In this document: positions 52,512-61,377 of the stretch, piece by piece | Numbering within the stretch: the first letter of the stretch is position 1 | Layout: each line of letters begins with the position of its first letter | Source of the DNA: Variovorax paradoxus | GTDB lineage: Bacteria; Pseudomonadota; Gammaproteobacteria; Burkholderiales; Burkholderiaceae_C | Direction of reading: 5' to 3' | Assembly (NCBI RefSeq): GCF_009498455.1 | Contig: NZ_CP045644.1 | Location: forward strand, 4,219,001 to 4,283,000 | Length of the DNA stretch: 64,000 nt | The notes under the pieces: model-generated | Told to the model about the DNA's origin: nothing | The model's input: the letters and a program-made list of their open reading frames with translations, nothing else | Database searches by the model: none | Position numbers and translations under genes: made by a program

Positions 52512-52868
52512 GGGAAACGCGCCCCCGCCGGGTGCACGGGGGCGCTGGTTTCCATCGAAAGGGAGCGGGCGACGCACGGCTGCATGAATTTGACCAATTA
52601 ATCAGAGCAAGTGGTCAGGTTATGCAAACGGCGTGCCAGTCCGGGTGCACCGGCTTGGGGCTCGCGCGGGCGGAAACCGCCCCGGGGGTCTAATCGAGCG
52701 CGCGGTCGATCACGTAGCGCCAGCCGCCGATGCGCCGGGGGAGGCGGCGTCGGCCTTTCCGTGCGCAGTGCGCTGCACGCGGACGCCGCGTTCGCGCGGG
52801 CTGCTGCCGCTGCTCGACGGACTCGAGCACTGGTCGAAGCAGCCCGGCGGAGCGGCCGTCGTCCGGCC
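52512..52868. other. Intergenic region upstream of the amidohydrolase operon
   Basis: A 357-bp stretch between the amidohydrolase (- strand, start 52511) and the end of the repeat lipoprotein (- strand, stop 52869). The part up to ~52620 is the AT-richer promoter region of the amidohydrolase operon with the RutR-like sites at 52590-52618. The rest (52620-52868) is GC-rich without a convincing coding frame; a short open frame on the - strand ending near 52690 was not accepted as a gene. Confidence 0.5.
52590..52618. promoter_or_regulatory. Two half-conserved RutR-type operator candidates
   Basis: The RutR consensus known from E. coli is TTGACCA-N2-TGGTCAA. Here 52590-52605 reads TTGACCA-AT-TAATCAG (left arm perfect, right arm 4 of 7), and 52603-52618 reads CAGAGCA-AG-TGGTCAG (right arm 6 of 7, left arm 4 of 7). 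Their centres are 13 bp apart. The pair lies 80-107 bp upstream of the CodA-like operon start. A RutR-like TetR gene is 1.6 kb away (54109). Confidence 0.5.
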
Positions 52869-53975
52869 TCAGCTGCCGTCCGAGATTTCCTTGCCGTCCG
52901 GCGTCAGGCACAGCGGCCCGGTGCAGGACAGCGAGCGCAGGAACACGGGCGTGTCGGGCAGGCCGAAGTAGCGCAGGCCGAGCGCGGTCTGGCCGTTGGC
53001 CTGCGTCGCATTGGCTTCCTGCAGGCCGAAGATGCTGTCGGGGTTGTCGAGGAACTCGTACTCGAAGCGGCTCGACTGCGTCGTGTCCTTCACGTAGAAG
53101 ATGAACTGCTTCGAGTCCTCCATGAAGCGCGCCTTCAGCAGCCGGTAGCCCGCCGCGCCCTGTTCGCGGATCTGCGCCTTGACGTCGTCCTCGTCCCCGT
53201 CGACCACGCTCAGCGGGCTCAGCACGGCCTTGAGTTCGTAGCGTGCTGCACTGCTCTGGTCCTTGACGAAGAACTGCTGCGTGTGCCCGCGCAGCAGCGG
53301 CGTGACCCACGGCCTGAAGCCCTGGGCGCCCATCGCGTTCGCAAGGTTCGCGAAGTCGCCCGAGGTCGGCGGAATGTCGGCCGCCGCGAAGTCGAAGGTG
53401 GCCGACGAGCCCGCGTCCTTGCGGTAGAGCATGCCGAACTCGCCGTTGTTGTTCGAGTTGATGTCGATCATGCCGAGCAGCTTCACGAACACCATGCCCT
53501 TGGCGCCCTGCTCCTTCATCTGCTGCAGCAGGCGCGGCAGCGCGTCGCTCGACATGATGTCGACCTCGAAGCGCTTGTACTCGTAGGCGTAGGTGGTTTC
53601 GGTGTCCTTCACCATCATGAAATGGTCCTGCAGCGACACGATGTTGCCGCTCGACAGGCCGTCGACGTAGCGGTAGCCCGCGGCGCCTTCGCGGTTGAGC
53701 AGGGCGATGTAGTCGTCGTAGCGCTTCTCGGCCGGCTCGGTGGCCGGGTCCCGGTCCTGCGCGAAGTTCAGGAACTTGTAGTGGGCGCTGATCGCCGCCG
53801 GTGCCGGGCGGGCGCGGGCGCCGGGGCGGCGGCGGTGGAGGGGCGGCGCAGGCGGCGGTGGGACCTGGTCCGGCGGCGGCGGCAGCCCGAACGACGGGCC
53901 GCCTCCGCCGCCACCCCCGCAGGCCGCCAGCGCCACGGCGACACCTGCTGCGGCCAAGAACATTCGTGTATTCAT
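52869..53975 (-). CDS. Predicted lipoprotein with four ~60-residue repeats
   Basis: A 368-residue protein of unknown family. The signal peptide ends in a lipobox, C19 (LAACGGG), so it is likely lipid-anchored; AGGAGG lies 9 bp before the ATG. A glycine run and a Pro-rich linker follow. Four related units occur at ~86-135, ~146-197, ~207-250 and ~264-309: a helix (LLNREGAAGYR, MKEQGAKG, NAMGAQGFR, IREQGAAGYR), then a turn and strand ending in FxVKD or equivalent and an aromatic strand (YAYEYK, RYELK, FEYEF). The C-terminal 40 residues contain two cysteines. Function unknown. Confidence 0.8.
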   Translation of the reverse strand: MNTRMFLAAAGVAVALAACGGGGGGGPSFGLPPPPDQVPPPPAPPLHRRRPGARARPAPAAISAHYKFLNFAQDRDPATEPAEKRYDDYIALLNREGAAGYRYVDGLSSGNIVSLQDHFMMVKDTETTYAYEYKRFEVDIMSSDALPRLLQQMKEQGAKGMVFVKLLGMIDINSNNNGEFGMLYRKDAGSSATFDFAAADIPPTSGDFANLANAMGAQGFRPWVTPLLRGHTQQFFVKDQSSAARYELKAVLSPLSVVDGDEDDVKAQIREQGAAGYRLLKARFMEDSKQFIFYVKDTTQSSRFEYEFLDNPDSIFGLQEANATQANGQTALGLRYFGLPDTPVFLRSLSCTGPLCLTPDGKEISDGS

Positions 53976-54108
53976 GATCCTCTTCCTCCTGTGTACGGAT
54001 GCACCAGGCCGGGATATCCGGCTGGGACCGTGCGAAGGTAGAGGCGCGGCACTGCGGCGAACAGTGTCGAAAGTCACTCGCCGAACAGGTCCTCCCCGGA
54101 CCGGATGA

Positions 54109-54786
54109 CTACGCTTCGATGCCGCAGCCGCCCAGCACGAACGCCACCAGTTCCCGCGCGATCGGTTCGCGGTCGATGGGCGCGTCGGGCGGCAAGCCGA
54201 GCATCACGCGCGTCTGGATCGCGTAGTCGGCGTAGCTCTGGGTCATGGCCCAGATGTGCATCAGCAGCAGGCGCGCATCGAGCGGGCGCATCTGCCCGCG
54301 CGCGATCCAGCCGTTGATGATGTCGACCTTCTTCTGCGTCCAGGCCTGCGCGTTGGGCCAGTAGCGGTCGAGGTTGCGACCGCCGTCGAGCACTTCGCGC
54401 GTGAAGATGCGCGAGATCTCGGGGTTGTCGAACGCGTGGTCGAGCTTCTTGCGGATGTAGTCGCCCAGCACCGTGGCCGGGCCGCTGGCGTCCTCGAACG
54501 AGAACACCACCTTCCAGGCATGCAGCACCTGCATCAGCAGCTCTTCGTAGAGCTCTTCCTTGCCGGCGATGTAGTAATGCAGCTGGGGCTTGGTGAGGCC
54601 GGCGCGCGCCGCGATGGCCTGGGTCGAGGTGCCCTTCAGGCCGTGCAGGCTGAACTCGGTCACCGCCGCCGTGCGGATGGCCGCCATGATGCGTTCACGC
54701 CCCGGCCGCGCGCGCGACAGCGGGCCGTCGGGGGCGGGCATTTCCTGGGCGATGGCGGGAGGCACGGAGGCGGTGTCGACGTTCAT
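54109..54786 (-). CDS. RutR-like TetR-family regulator
   Basis: A 225-residue TetR regulator. The helix-turn-helix spans about residues 30-75 (AAVTEFSLHGLKGTSTQAIA and AGLTKPQLHYYIAGKEELY). The C-terminal domain resembles that of the E. coli pyrimidine-utilisation regulator RutR: EEIS-like NPEISRIFTREVLDGG and MHIWAMTQSYADYAIQTRVMLG match RutR's IWASTQHYADFATQ region by memory. It may therefore sense a pyrimidine or related base. An upstream ATG at 54792 adds two residues. It is divergent from the DNA polymerase II gene and 1.6 kb from the amidohydrolase operon. Confidence 0.87.
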   Translation of the reverse strand: MNVDTASVPPAIAQEMPAPDGPLSRARPGRERIMAAIRTAAVTEFSLHGLKGTSTQAIAARAGLTKPQLHYYIAGKEELYEELLMQVLHAWKVVFSFEDASGPATVLGDYIRKKLDHAFDNPEISRIFTREVLDGGRNLDRYWPNAQAWTQKKVDIINGWIARGQMRPLDARLLLMHIWAMTQSYADYAIQTRVMLGLPPDAPIDREPIARELVAFVLGGCGIEA

Positions 54787-54942
54787 GGGCATGAGAGGGG
54801 CGGCGTGGCCCGGTCGATGGTAATCCTTGGGATGCAGCCGGACGCGTGCGCTGGAAGTTGCGGCGACAGCCGCCGACACGGCCGGGTGAAAATCTCCCGA
54901 CTCCCAGTCCGCCTTTCCACTCGACCCGATCTCCAAGCGCCC

Positions 54943-57315
54943 GTGACATCCACCGACCTCAACGGCTTCATCCTCACGCGCCACTGGCGTGATGCACACG
55001 CCGGCACCGAGATCGCGTACTGGCTGGCCACGGAGGCAGGGCCGAGGAAAGTGGTGCTGACCTCCCGCAGCAGCGTCGCGTTCGTCGCCGTCCGCCACCG
55101 GGCGGCGGTGGAAGCGCACCTCGCGGCGATGCCGGGCGTGCAGCTGCGCGAGCTCGAACTCCAGAGCTTCCAGCAGGAACCCGTCCTCGGCGTCTATGCG
55201 ACGCACTTCCGCCAGCTGGGTCGGCTGGCACGCGCGCTGCAGGCGCAGGGCATCCCGCTGCTCGAAGCCGACGTGCGCCCGCACGACCGCTACCTGATGG
55301 AGCGCTTCATCACCGCCGGCGTGCGGGTCGAAGGCGGGCGGGCGGAGGGCGCCGCGATCGTCGATTGCAAGCTCAAGCCCGCGCCCGAGTTCCGGCCGGT
55401 GCTGAAGGTCGTGTCGCTGGACATCGAGACGAGCCAGCATGAAGGGCTCTATTCGATCGCGCTGGACGGCATGCCCGAGCGTGTGGTCTTCATGCTCGGC
55501 GAGCCGCCGTCCGGACCGGACGAGCCGATGGATTTTTCGCTCGTCTACTGCCCGACCCGCAAGGCCATGATCGAGCAGCTCAACGACTGGTTCGAGCGCA
55601 ACGACCCCGACGTCGTCATCGGCTGGAACGTCATCCAGTTCGACCTGCGCGTGCTGCAGAAGACCGCCGACGATTGCGGCGTGCCGTTCCTCCTGGGGCG
55701 CGAGCGCCGCCCCATCGAGTGGCGCACCCATCCCGGCAAGCAGGGCTACCTGTTCGCGCCGACGCCGGGCCGCGTCATCCTCGACGGCATCGATGCGCTC
55801 AAGGCCGCGGTGTGGAGCTTTCCGTCGTTCAGCCTCGAGTCCGTCTCGCAAGCGCTGCTCGGCGAAGGCAAGGCCATCGGCGACGCGTACGACAAGATGG
55901 CGGAGATCGAGCGGCGGTATCAGGAAGACAAGCCTGCGCTGGCGCTCTACAACATCCGCGACTGCGAGCTGGTGCTGCGCATCTTCGACAAGGCGAAGCT
56001 GCTGCAGTTCATGATGGAGCGGGCCCAGGCCACGGGCCTGCAGGCCGACCACTTCGGCGGCTCCATTGCCGCGTTCAGCCACCACTACCTGCCGCGCATG
56101 CACCGCCTGGGCTACGTGGCGCCGAGCGTGGGCGAGATCGCGAGCAAGGCCTATCCCGGCGGCTACGTGATGGACTCGAAGCCGGGCTTCTACGACTCCG
56201 TCGTGGTGCTGGACTACAAGAGCCTGTACCCCTCGATCATCCGGACCTTCCTTGTCGATCCGGTGGGGCTCGTCGAGGGCTCGAACGCCGCCGATCCGAC
56301 CGGGCTCATCCAGGGACCGCAGGGCACCGTCTTCTCGCGCGACCGGCACTGCCTGCCGGAAATCGTCACCACGCTGTGGCGCGCGCGGGACGAGGCCAAG
56401 CGCGCGAAGAACGAGCCGCTGTCGCAGGCGCTGAAGCTGCTCATGAACTCCTTCGCCGGCGTGCTGGGGGCGTCGGAGTGCCGCTTCTTCAACCCCAAGC
56501 TGGTGTCCGCCGTGACCCTTCGCGGGCACGAGATGATGAAGCTCACGCGCGAGTTCGTGGAGCAGCGTGGCTACGAGGCCATCTATGGCGACACCGACTC
56601 CATCTTCATCTGGCTCAGGCGCGCTCACACCAACGACGAGGCGCACGCCGTCGCGACCCGCCTGGCGGCCGACATCAACGCGTGGTGGGCGCGCACGCTG
56701 CGCGACGAGCAGGGCCTGGAGAGTTTTCTCGAGATCGAGGTCGACACGCACTACAAGAAGTTCTTCATGCCCACCATCCGCGGCTCGGAGGTCGGCAGCA
56801 AGAAGCGCTACGCGGGCCTGAGCATGGACGCGGCGGGCAAGGAGGAGATGGTGTACCGCGGCCTCGAGATGGCGCGCAGCGACTGGACCCCGCTGGCGCG
56901 CCAGTTCCAGGAAGGCCTGCTGTCACGCATCTTCCAGGGCGAGCCGTACAAGGCGTTCGTGGCCGACTATGCAAGGTCGACGCTGGCAGGTGCCAAGGAC
57001 GACCTGCTCATCTACCGCAAGCGCCTGCGCCACCAGCTCGATGCGTACCTGGTCAACGTGCCGCCGCAGGTGCGGGCCGCGCGCATCGCCGACGACCACA
57101 ACGGCCGCGTCGGCCGGCCCCAGCAGTATCAGAAGGGCGGCTGGATTCAATACGTCATGACGCAGAACGGGCCGGAGCCGCTGGAAACCCGCCGCTCGCG
57201 CATCGACTACGAGCACTACCTGACGCGGCAGCTGCAGCCGATCGCCGATGCCATCCTTCAGCCGATGGGGGACAGCTTCATGGCGCTGACGACGTCACAG
57301 CGCGGGCTCTTCTAG
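54943..57315 (+). CDS. polB: DNA polymerase II (family B)
   Basis: A 790-residue family B polymerase, close to the 783 residues of E. coli Pol II. The GTG start at 54943 begins at the family N-terminus (GFILTRHWRD); no Shine-Dalgarno is obvious. The 3'-5' exonuclease motif is DIE at 160-162. Polymerase motif A is DYKSLYPSI (424-432) and motif C is YGDTDS (548-553); KKRYAGL follows. Pol II restarts stalled forks and bypasses lesions. In E. coli it is SOS-controlled, but I see no LexA-like box in the 156-bp upstream spacer. Confidence 0.93.
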   Translation: MTSTDLNGFILTRHWRDAHAGTEIAYWLATEAGPRKVVLTSRSSVAFVAVRHRAAVEAHLAAMPGVQLRELELQSFQQEPVLGVYATHFRQLGRLARALQAQGIPLLEADVRPHDRYLMERFITAGVRVEGGRAEGAAIVDCKLKPAPEFRPVLKVVSLDIETSQHEGLYSIALDGMPERVVFMLGEPPSGPDEPMDFSLVYCPTRKAMIEQLNDWFERNDPDVVIGWNVIQFDLRVLQKTADDCGVPFLLGRERRPIEWRTHPGKQGYLFAPTPGRVILDGIDALKAAVWSFPSFSLESVSQALLGEGKAIGDAYDKMAEIERRYQEDKPALALYNIRDCELVLRIFDKAKLLQFMMERAQATGLQADHFGGSIAAFSHHYLPRMHRLGYVAPSVGEIASKAYPGGYVMDSKPGFYDSVVVLDYKSLYPSIIRTFLVDPVGLVEGSNAADPTGLIQGPQGTVFSRDRHCLPEIVTTLWRARDEAKRAKNEPLSQALKLLMNSFAGVLGASECRFFNPKLVSAVTLRGHEMMKLTREFVEQRGYEAIYGDTDSIFIWLRRAHTNDEAHAVATRLAADINAWWARTLRDEQGLESFLEIEVDTHYKKFFMPTIRGSEVGSKKRYAGLSMDAAGKEEMVYRGLEMARSDWTPLARQFQEGLLSRIFQGEPYKAFVADYARSTLAGAKDDLLIYRKRLRHQLDAYLVNVPPQVRAARIADDHNGRVGRPQQYQKGGWIQYVMTQNGPEPLETRRSRIDYEHYLTRQLQPIADAILQPMGDSFMALTTSQRGLF

Positions 57316-57324
57316 CCGCGGGTC

Positions 57325-59385
57325 CTAATCGTCCTCACGCACCTGGTACTGCCCTATCAGCGTCTTCTGCACAGCCGGCGGCACGGCCTCGTAGTGCGAC
57401 AACGCGATGGTGTAGCGGCCCTGGCCGGCGGTCATCGCATGCAGCCGCGACTGGTAGTTGGCCAGCTCGACCTCGGGCACCTGCCCGCCGATGGCCACCG
57501 TGCCGCCGCCCTGGCCCGAGGTGCCGGTGACGAGGCCGCGCCGCGACGACAGGTCGCTCGTGACGTCGCCGACCGAATGCTCGGGCACGGCGATCTCGAT
57601 CTGCACGATCGGCTCGAGCACCGCCGGGCGGGCCTCGCGGATCGCGGCCATGAAAGCCTTGCGGCCGGCGGTCGCGAAGGCGATGTCCTTGCTGTCGACG
57701 CTGTGGTGCTTGCCGTCGTACACCACCACGCGCACGTCGACCACGGGGTAGCCGGCGATCGCGCCGTACGCCAGCACCTCGCGCACGCCTTTCTCGACCG
57801 CAGGAATGAACTGGTTCGGAATCGCGCCGCCCCTGACTTCGTCGGCGAACTCGAAGCCTGCGCCGCGCGCGAGCGGCTCGATGCGCAGGAAGACTTCGGC
57901 GAACTGGCCGGCACCGCCGGACTGCTTCTTGTGGCGGTGGTGGCCTTCGGCCGGCGCAGTCACGGTCTCGCGGTAGGCGATGCGCGGCGGCCGCGTCAGC
58001 ACCTCGAAGTGGTACACCTCGCGCAGGCGTTCGAGCGCGATGCGCAGGTGCAGCTCGCCGAGTCCGTAGAGCACCGTCTCGTTGGTCGCGGCCACGTGCT
58101 CGATGCGCAGGCACGGGTCTTCGGCCGCGAGCTTGCCGAGGATTTCCCAGGCGCGCTGTTCGTCGCCGTGGCGCTTGGGCTCGATGGCCAGGCCGTACAC
58201 CGGCACCGGGAACGGCAGCGGCGCCAGGTGCACGTGGCTGTCTTCGGCGGCATCGTGCAGCACGGCATCGAAATGGATCTCGTCGACCTTGGCCACCGCC
58301 ACGATGTCGCCGGGCAGCGCGCGCGACACCTCGACATGGTCCTTGCCCTGGAGCATGAACAGGTGCCCCACCTTGAAGGGCTTGCGGCCGTCGCCGATGT
58401 AGAGCTGGCTGTCACGCGTGAGCGTGCCCTGGTGCACGCGGAAGATGCCCATCTTGCCGACATACGGATCGATCGTGACCTTGAACACATGCGCCAGCAC
58501 GTGCAGCGACGGGTCGGGCCGGGCCCGCATGGGCTGGGCCTGCGCGCCTTCGCCCAAGATGAAGGCCGGCGGGTTGGCCTCGGTCGGGTCGGGCAGGAGC
58601 TTGACGATCACGTCCAGCAGCTCGGCCACGCCGGCGCCGCTGCGCGACGAGGTGAAGCACACCGGGATCAGGTGGCCTTCGCGCAGCGCCTGCTCGAGCG
58701 GCGCATGCAGCTCGGACGGGTCCACGTCGCCTTCCTCGAGGTAGCGGTCGACGAAGGCCGCATCGACCTCGACCACCTGCTCGACCAGCGCGCGGTGCGA
58801 TGCTTCGACGGGGCCGAAGTCGGAGCGCCCGAAGCGGTTGAAAAAGCAATCGATCACCTGCCGGTTGACGCCGTCGGGCACGTTCAGCGGCAAGCATTCG
58901 CGCCCGAAGGTGGCCTGGATGTCGGCCAGCAGGCCCGCCAGCGAGACGCCCTGTGAGTCGATCTTGTTGACGATGATCATGCGGGCGAGGTGGCGCGAGG
59001 CCGCGTAGTCCATCATGCGCACGGCCATCGGCTCGATGCCGTTGGCGGCATTGATGACCACCGCCACGGTTTCGACGGCTTCCAGCGCCGGCAGGCTCTG
59101 GCCGAGGAAGTCGGGGCCGCCGGGCGTGTCGATCAGGTGGATGCGCGTGGCGGCATGCGTGAGGTGCATCACCGAGGCGTTGAGCGAATGCAGCATGCGT
59201 CGCTCGAGCGGGTCGTGGTCGCTGACGGTGCTGCCGCGTTCGATGCTGCCGCACGCCCCGATGGCACCTGCCTTGAACAGCAAGGCCTCGGCGAGGGAGG
59301 TCTTGCCGGCGGCCGCGGCGCCCACGAGCGCCAGCGTTCGCACGGCTTCCATTTCGGCCGCGAGGCCGTTCGATCGGCTTGGCAT
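57325..59385 (-). CDS. EF-G-like translational GTPase (FusA2-type)
   Basis: A 686-residue protein with the EF-G domain order. G1 is GAAAAGKT (22-29), unlike the AHVDAGKT of canonical EF-G; G3 is DTPG (86-89) and G4 NKID (140-143). The domain IV strand region KKQSGGAGQFAEV and the C-terminal domain V (VTSDLSSRRG, HYEAVP) are present. Such second EF-G-like proteins are found beside true FusA in many bacteria; some have no ribosome-dependent GTPase. AAAGGAG precedes the ATG at 59385. It is convergent with polB, ending 9 bp from its stop. Confidence 0.9.
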   Translation of the reverse strand: MPSRSNGLAAEMEAVRTLALVGAAAAGKTSLAEALLFKAGAIGACGSIERGSTVSDHDPLERRMLHSLNASVMHLTHAATRIHLIDTPGGPDFLGQSLPALEAVETVAVVINAANGIEPMAVRMMDYAASRHLARMIIVNKIDSQGVSLAGLLADIQATFGRECLPLNVPDGVNRQVIDCFFNRFGRSDFGPVEASHRALVEQVVEVDAAFVDRYLEEGDVDPSELHAPLEQALREGHLIPVCFTSSRSGAGVAELLDVIVKLLPDPTEANPPAFILGEGAQAQPMRARPDPSLHVLAHVFKVTIDPYVGKMGIFRVHQGTLTRDSQLYIGDGRKPFKVGHLFMLQGKDHVEVSRALPGDIVAVAKVDEIHFDAVLHDAAEDSHVHLAPLPFPVPVYGLAIEPKRHGDEQRAWEILGKLAAEDPCLRIEHVAATNETVLYGLGELHLRIALERLREVYHFEVLTRPPRIAYRETVTAPAEGHHRHKKQSGGAGQFAEVFLRIEPLARGAGFEFADEVRGGAIPNQFIPAVEKGVREVLAYGAIAGYPVVDVRVVVYDGKHHSVDSKDIAFATAGRKAFMAAIREARPAVLEPIVQIEIAVPEHSVGDVTSDLSSRRGLVTGTSGQGGGTVAIGGQVPEVELANYQSRLHAMTAGQGRYTIALSHYEAVPPAVQKTLIGQYQVREDD

Positions 59386-59629
59386 GGCTGGACTCCTTTG
59401 CGCCTTCGCAAGGGCGGCCCGGCGGCCCGCAGGGGCTCGGGTGCTGCGCGTGGACGTCGGGCCAGCGTACGGGATTGACCGCGGCGATGCAAGCTGGTTG
59501 CCCCAGGCCCCGGCGCGGGGGTGCGCCCGGCAGCGCCTAACATCCCCCCAACGAAGACACATTGGAAGTTGCACATGAGAGTTCAATCCGCCCGCCCCAG
59601 TCATCCACGCATGGCCGGAGGCAGCCGCC

Positions 59630-61039
59630 ATGCATGAAATCATCTGCCCGCACTGCGGCAAGGCATTCAAGATCGACGAGGCCGGGTACGCGGACATCCT
59701 GAAGCAGGTGCGCGACGGCGATTTCGAGAAGCAGCTGCACGAACGGCTGGCGCTCGCCGAGCAGGACAAGCGCAACGCCGTCGAGCTCGCCCGGGCCCAG
59801 GCCGCCGGCGAATTGCAGAAAGCCGCCGCAGCCAAGGACGGCGAGATCCAGGAACTGAAGGCCCGGCTCGACGCCGGCGACGTCGCCCGCAAGCTCGCCG
59901 TGAGCGAGGCCTTGAGCACCGTCGAGAGGGAGCGCGACGCGCTCGCCAACGAACTGGAGAAGGCCAGGCAGGACAAGCTGGCCGCGCAGGCCCTCGCCGA
60001 GGCCCGGCACGTGGGCGAACTGCAGAAGGGCGCCGCCGAGAAGGACGCGCAGATCCAGGAACTGAAGGCCCGGCTCGACGCCATCGAGGTGGCGAAGAAG
60101 CTCGCGATCAGCGAGGCCGTCGGAGCGGTGGAGAAGGAGCGCGACCAGCTCAAGAGCGGCCTGGAGCGGGCGGAACTCGAAAAGCAGCTGGCCGAAAAGG
60201 CGCTCAAGGACAAGTACGAGACGCAGATCAAGGACCGCGACGACGCCATCGAGCGCCTGCGGGACATGAAGGCGCGCCTGTCGACCAAGATGGTGGGCGA
60301 AACGCTGGAGCAGCACTGCGAGACCGAGTTCAACCGCATCCGCTCGATGGCGTTCCCCCGGGCCTATTTCGAGAAGGACAACGACGCGCGCACCGGCAGC
60401 AAGGGCGACTACATCTTCCGCGACGCGGACGAGGCGGGCACCGAGATCGTCTCGATCATGTTCGAGATGAAAAACGAGAGCGACCGCACCGCGACGAAGA
60501 ACCGGAACGAAGACTTCCTGAAGGAGCTCGACAAGGACCGCGCCGAGAAGGGCTGCGAGTACGCGGTGCTGGTGTCGCTGCTGGAGCCCGACAACGAGCT
60601 CTACAACACCGGCATCGTCGACGTGTTCCATCGCTACCCGAAGATGTACGTGGTGCGGCCGCAGTTCTTCCTGCCGATCATCACGCTGCTGCGCAATGCG
60701 GCGATGAACTCGCTCAAGTACAAATCGGAGTTGGCGCTCGTGCGGGCGCAGAACATCGACATCACGAAGTTCGAGTCCGAGCTTGAAACCTTCAAGACCG
60801 CGTTCGCACGCAACTACGACCTCGCTTCCGGCCATTTCCAGAAAGCCATTGCAGAGATCGACAAGTCGATCGACCACCTGCAGAAGACGAAAGAAGCCCT
60901 GCTCGGTACCGACCGGAACCTGCGCCTGGCGAACGACAAGGCACAGGACGTGACGATCAAGAAACTGACGCGCGGCAACCCGACGATGGCGGCCAAGTTC
61001 GCCGATCTCAAGACGCTGGGGCCTTCCGAGACCGAATGA
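59630..61039 (+). CDS. DUF2130-family protein: zinc ribbon, duplicated coiled coil, nuclease-like C-terminus
   Basis: A 469-residue protein of the DUF2130 family, function not established. It begins with a half zinc ribbon (C6-P-H-C9), then a coiled coil of about 170 residues in which a 69-residue unit is repeated (starting at Gly60 and Gly129). The C-terminal half looks like a PD-(D/E)xK nuclease fold: Asp260 (KGDYIF), then Glu279-Met-Lys281 (FEMKNES). It may recognise or cut DNA; RmuC-like proteins have a related layout. The 244 bp upstream are free of a gene; it is divergent from the EF-G-like gene. Confidence 0.85.
   Translation: MHEIICPHCGKAFKIDEAGYADILKQVRDGDFEKQLHERLALAEQDKRNAVELARAQAAGELQKAAAAKDGEIQELKARLDAGDVARKLAVSEALSTVERERDALANELEKARQDKLAAQALAEARHVGELQKGAAEKDAQIQELKARLDAIEVAKKLAISEAVGAVEKERDQLKSGLERAELEKQLAEKALKDKYETQIKDRDDAIERLRDMKARLSTKMVGETLEQHCETEFNRIRSMAFPRAYFEKDNDARTGSKGDYIFRDADEAGTEIVSIMFEMKNESDRTATKNRNEDFLKELDKDRAEKGCEYAVLVSLLEPDNELYNTGIVDVFHRYPKMYVVRPQFFLPIITLLRNAAMNSLKYKSELALVRAQNIDITKFESELETFKTAFARNYDLASGHFQKAIAEIDKSIDHLQKTKEALLGTDRNLRLANDKAQDVTIKKLTRGNPTMAAKFADLKTLGPSETE
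59807..60213 (+). repeat. 207-bp internal duplication in the DUF2130 gene
   Basis: Residues 60-128 and 129-193 of the DUF2130 protein align with few changes ([20 protein letters not shown] versus [20 protein letters not shown] at the start of each unit). The period is 69 residues, i.e. 207 bp, which keeps the coiled-coil register close to a multiple of seven plus a skip. Confidence 0.85.
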
Positions 61040-61179
61040 CGCGGGCGCGGGCGGGGCAGGGGGGCCGCCTGTAGCAAATGTCCTGCATCAACCGTGGCAT
61101 CCGACCGGCACCATCGTGTTTGCCGGCAGCCACACTGCCGTCTCCCCCCCCAACTGCACAAACTGCCCGGAGGCCTGCG

Positions 61180-61365
61180 ATGCTGGACACCATGGAGATC
61201 CGCGTTCCCCCCGATGACGACGACGAGCGCATCGACATCACCGACCCCAAGGCGGTCGACTACTGGACCCGGTGCTTCGGCGTGACCGAGGAGCGGCTGC
61301 GCATGGCGGTCGCGTCCGCGGGCACGGTGAAGGACGACCTGCGGATCTACCTTGGCCTTCCCTGA
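61180..61365 (+). CDS. DUF3606-family small protein
   Basis: A 61-residue protein matching the DUF3606 pattern: an acidic N-terminus (PPDDDDERIDITDPKAVDY), then WTRCFGVTEERLRMAVAS and a terminal YLGLP. The family is common in proteobacteria and of unknown function; the helical core resembles a small DNA- or protein-binding module. The ATG at 61180 has CGGAGG 7 bp upstream; a longer in-frame start gives a Pro-rich extension with no family match. It lies 12 bp before the CDF transporter gene and is probably co-transcribed. Confidence 0.8.
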   Translation: MLDTMEIRVPPDDDDERIDITDPKAVDYWTRCFGVTEERLRMAVASAGTVKDDLRIYLGLP

Positions 61366-61377
61366 GCCCGGGCGCTG

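Noticed and set aside
52690..52868. Open frame on the - strand downstream of the repeat lipoprotein
   Set aside because: It overlaps the 3' part of the lipoprotein gene in another frame, has an Arg-rich composition typical of a shadow frame, and has no start signal or family match.
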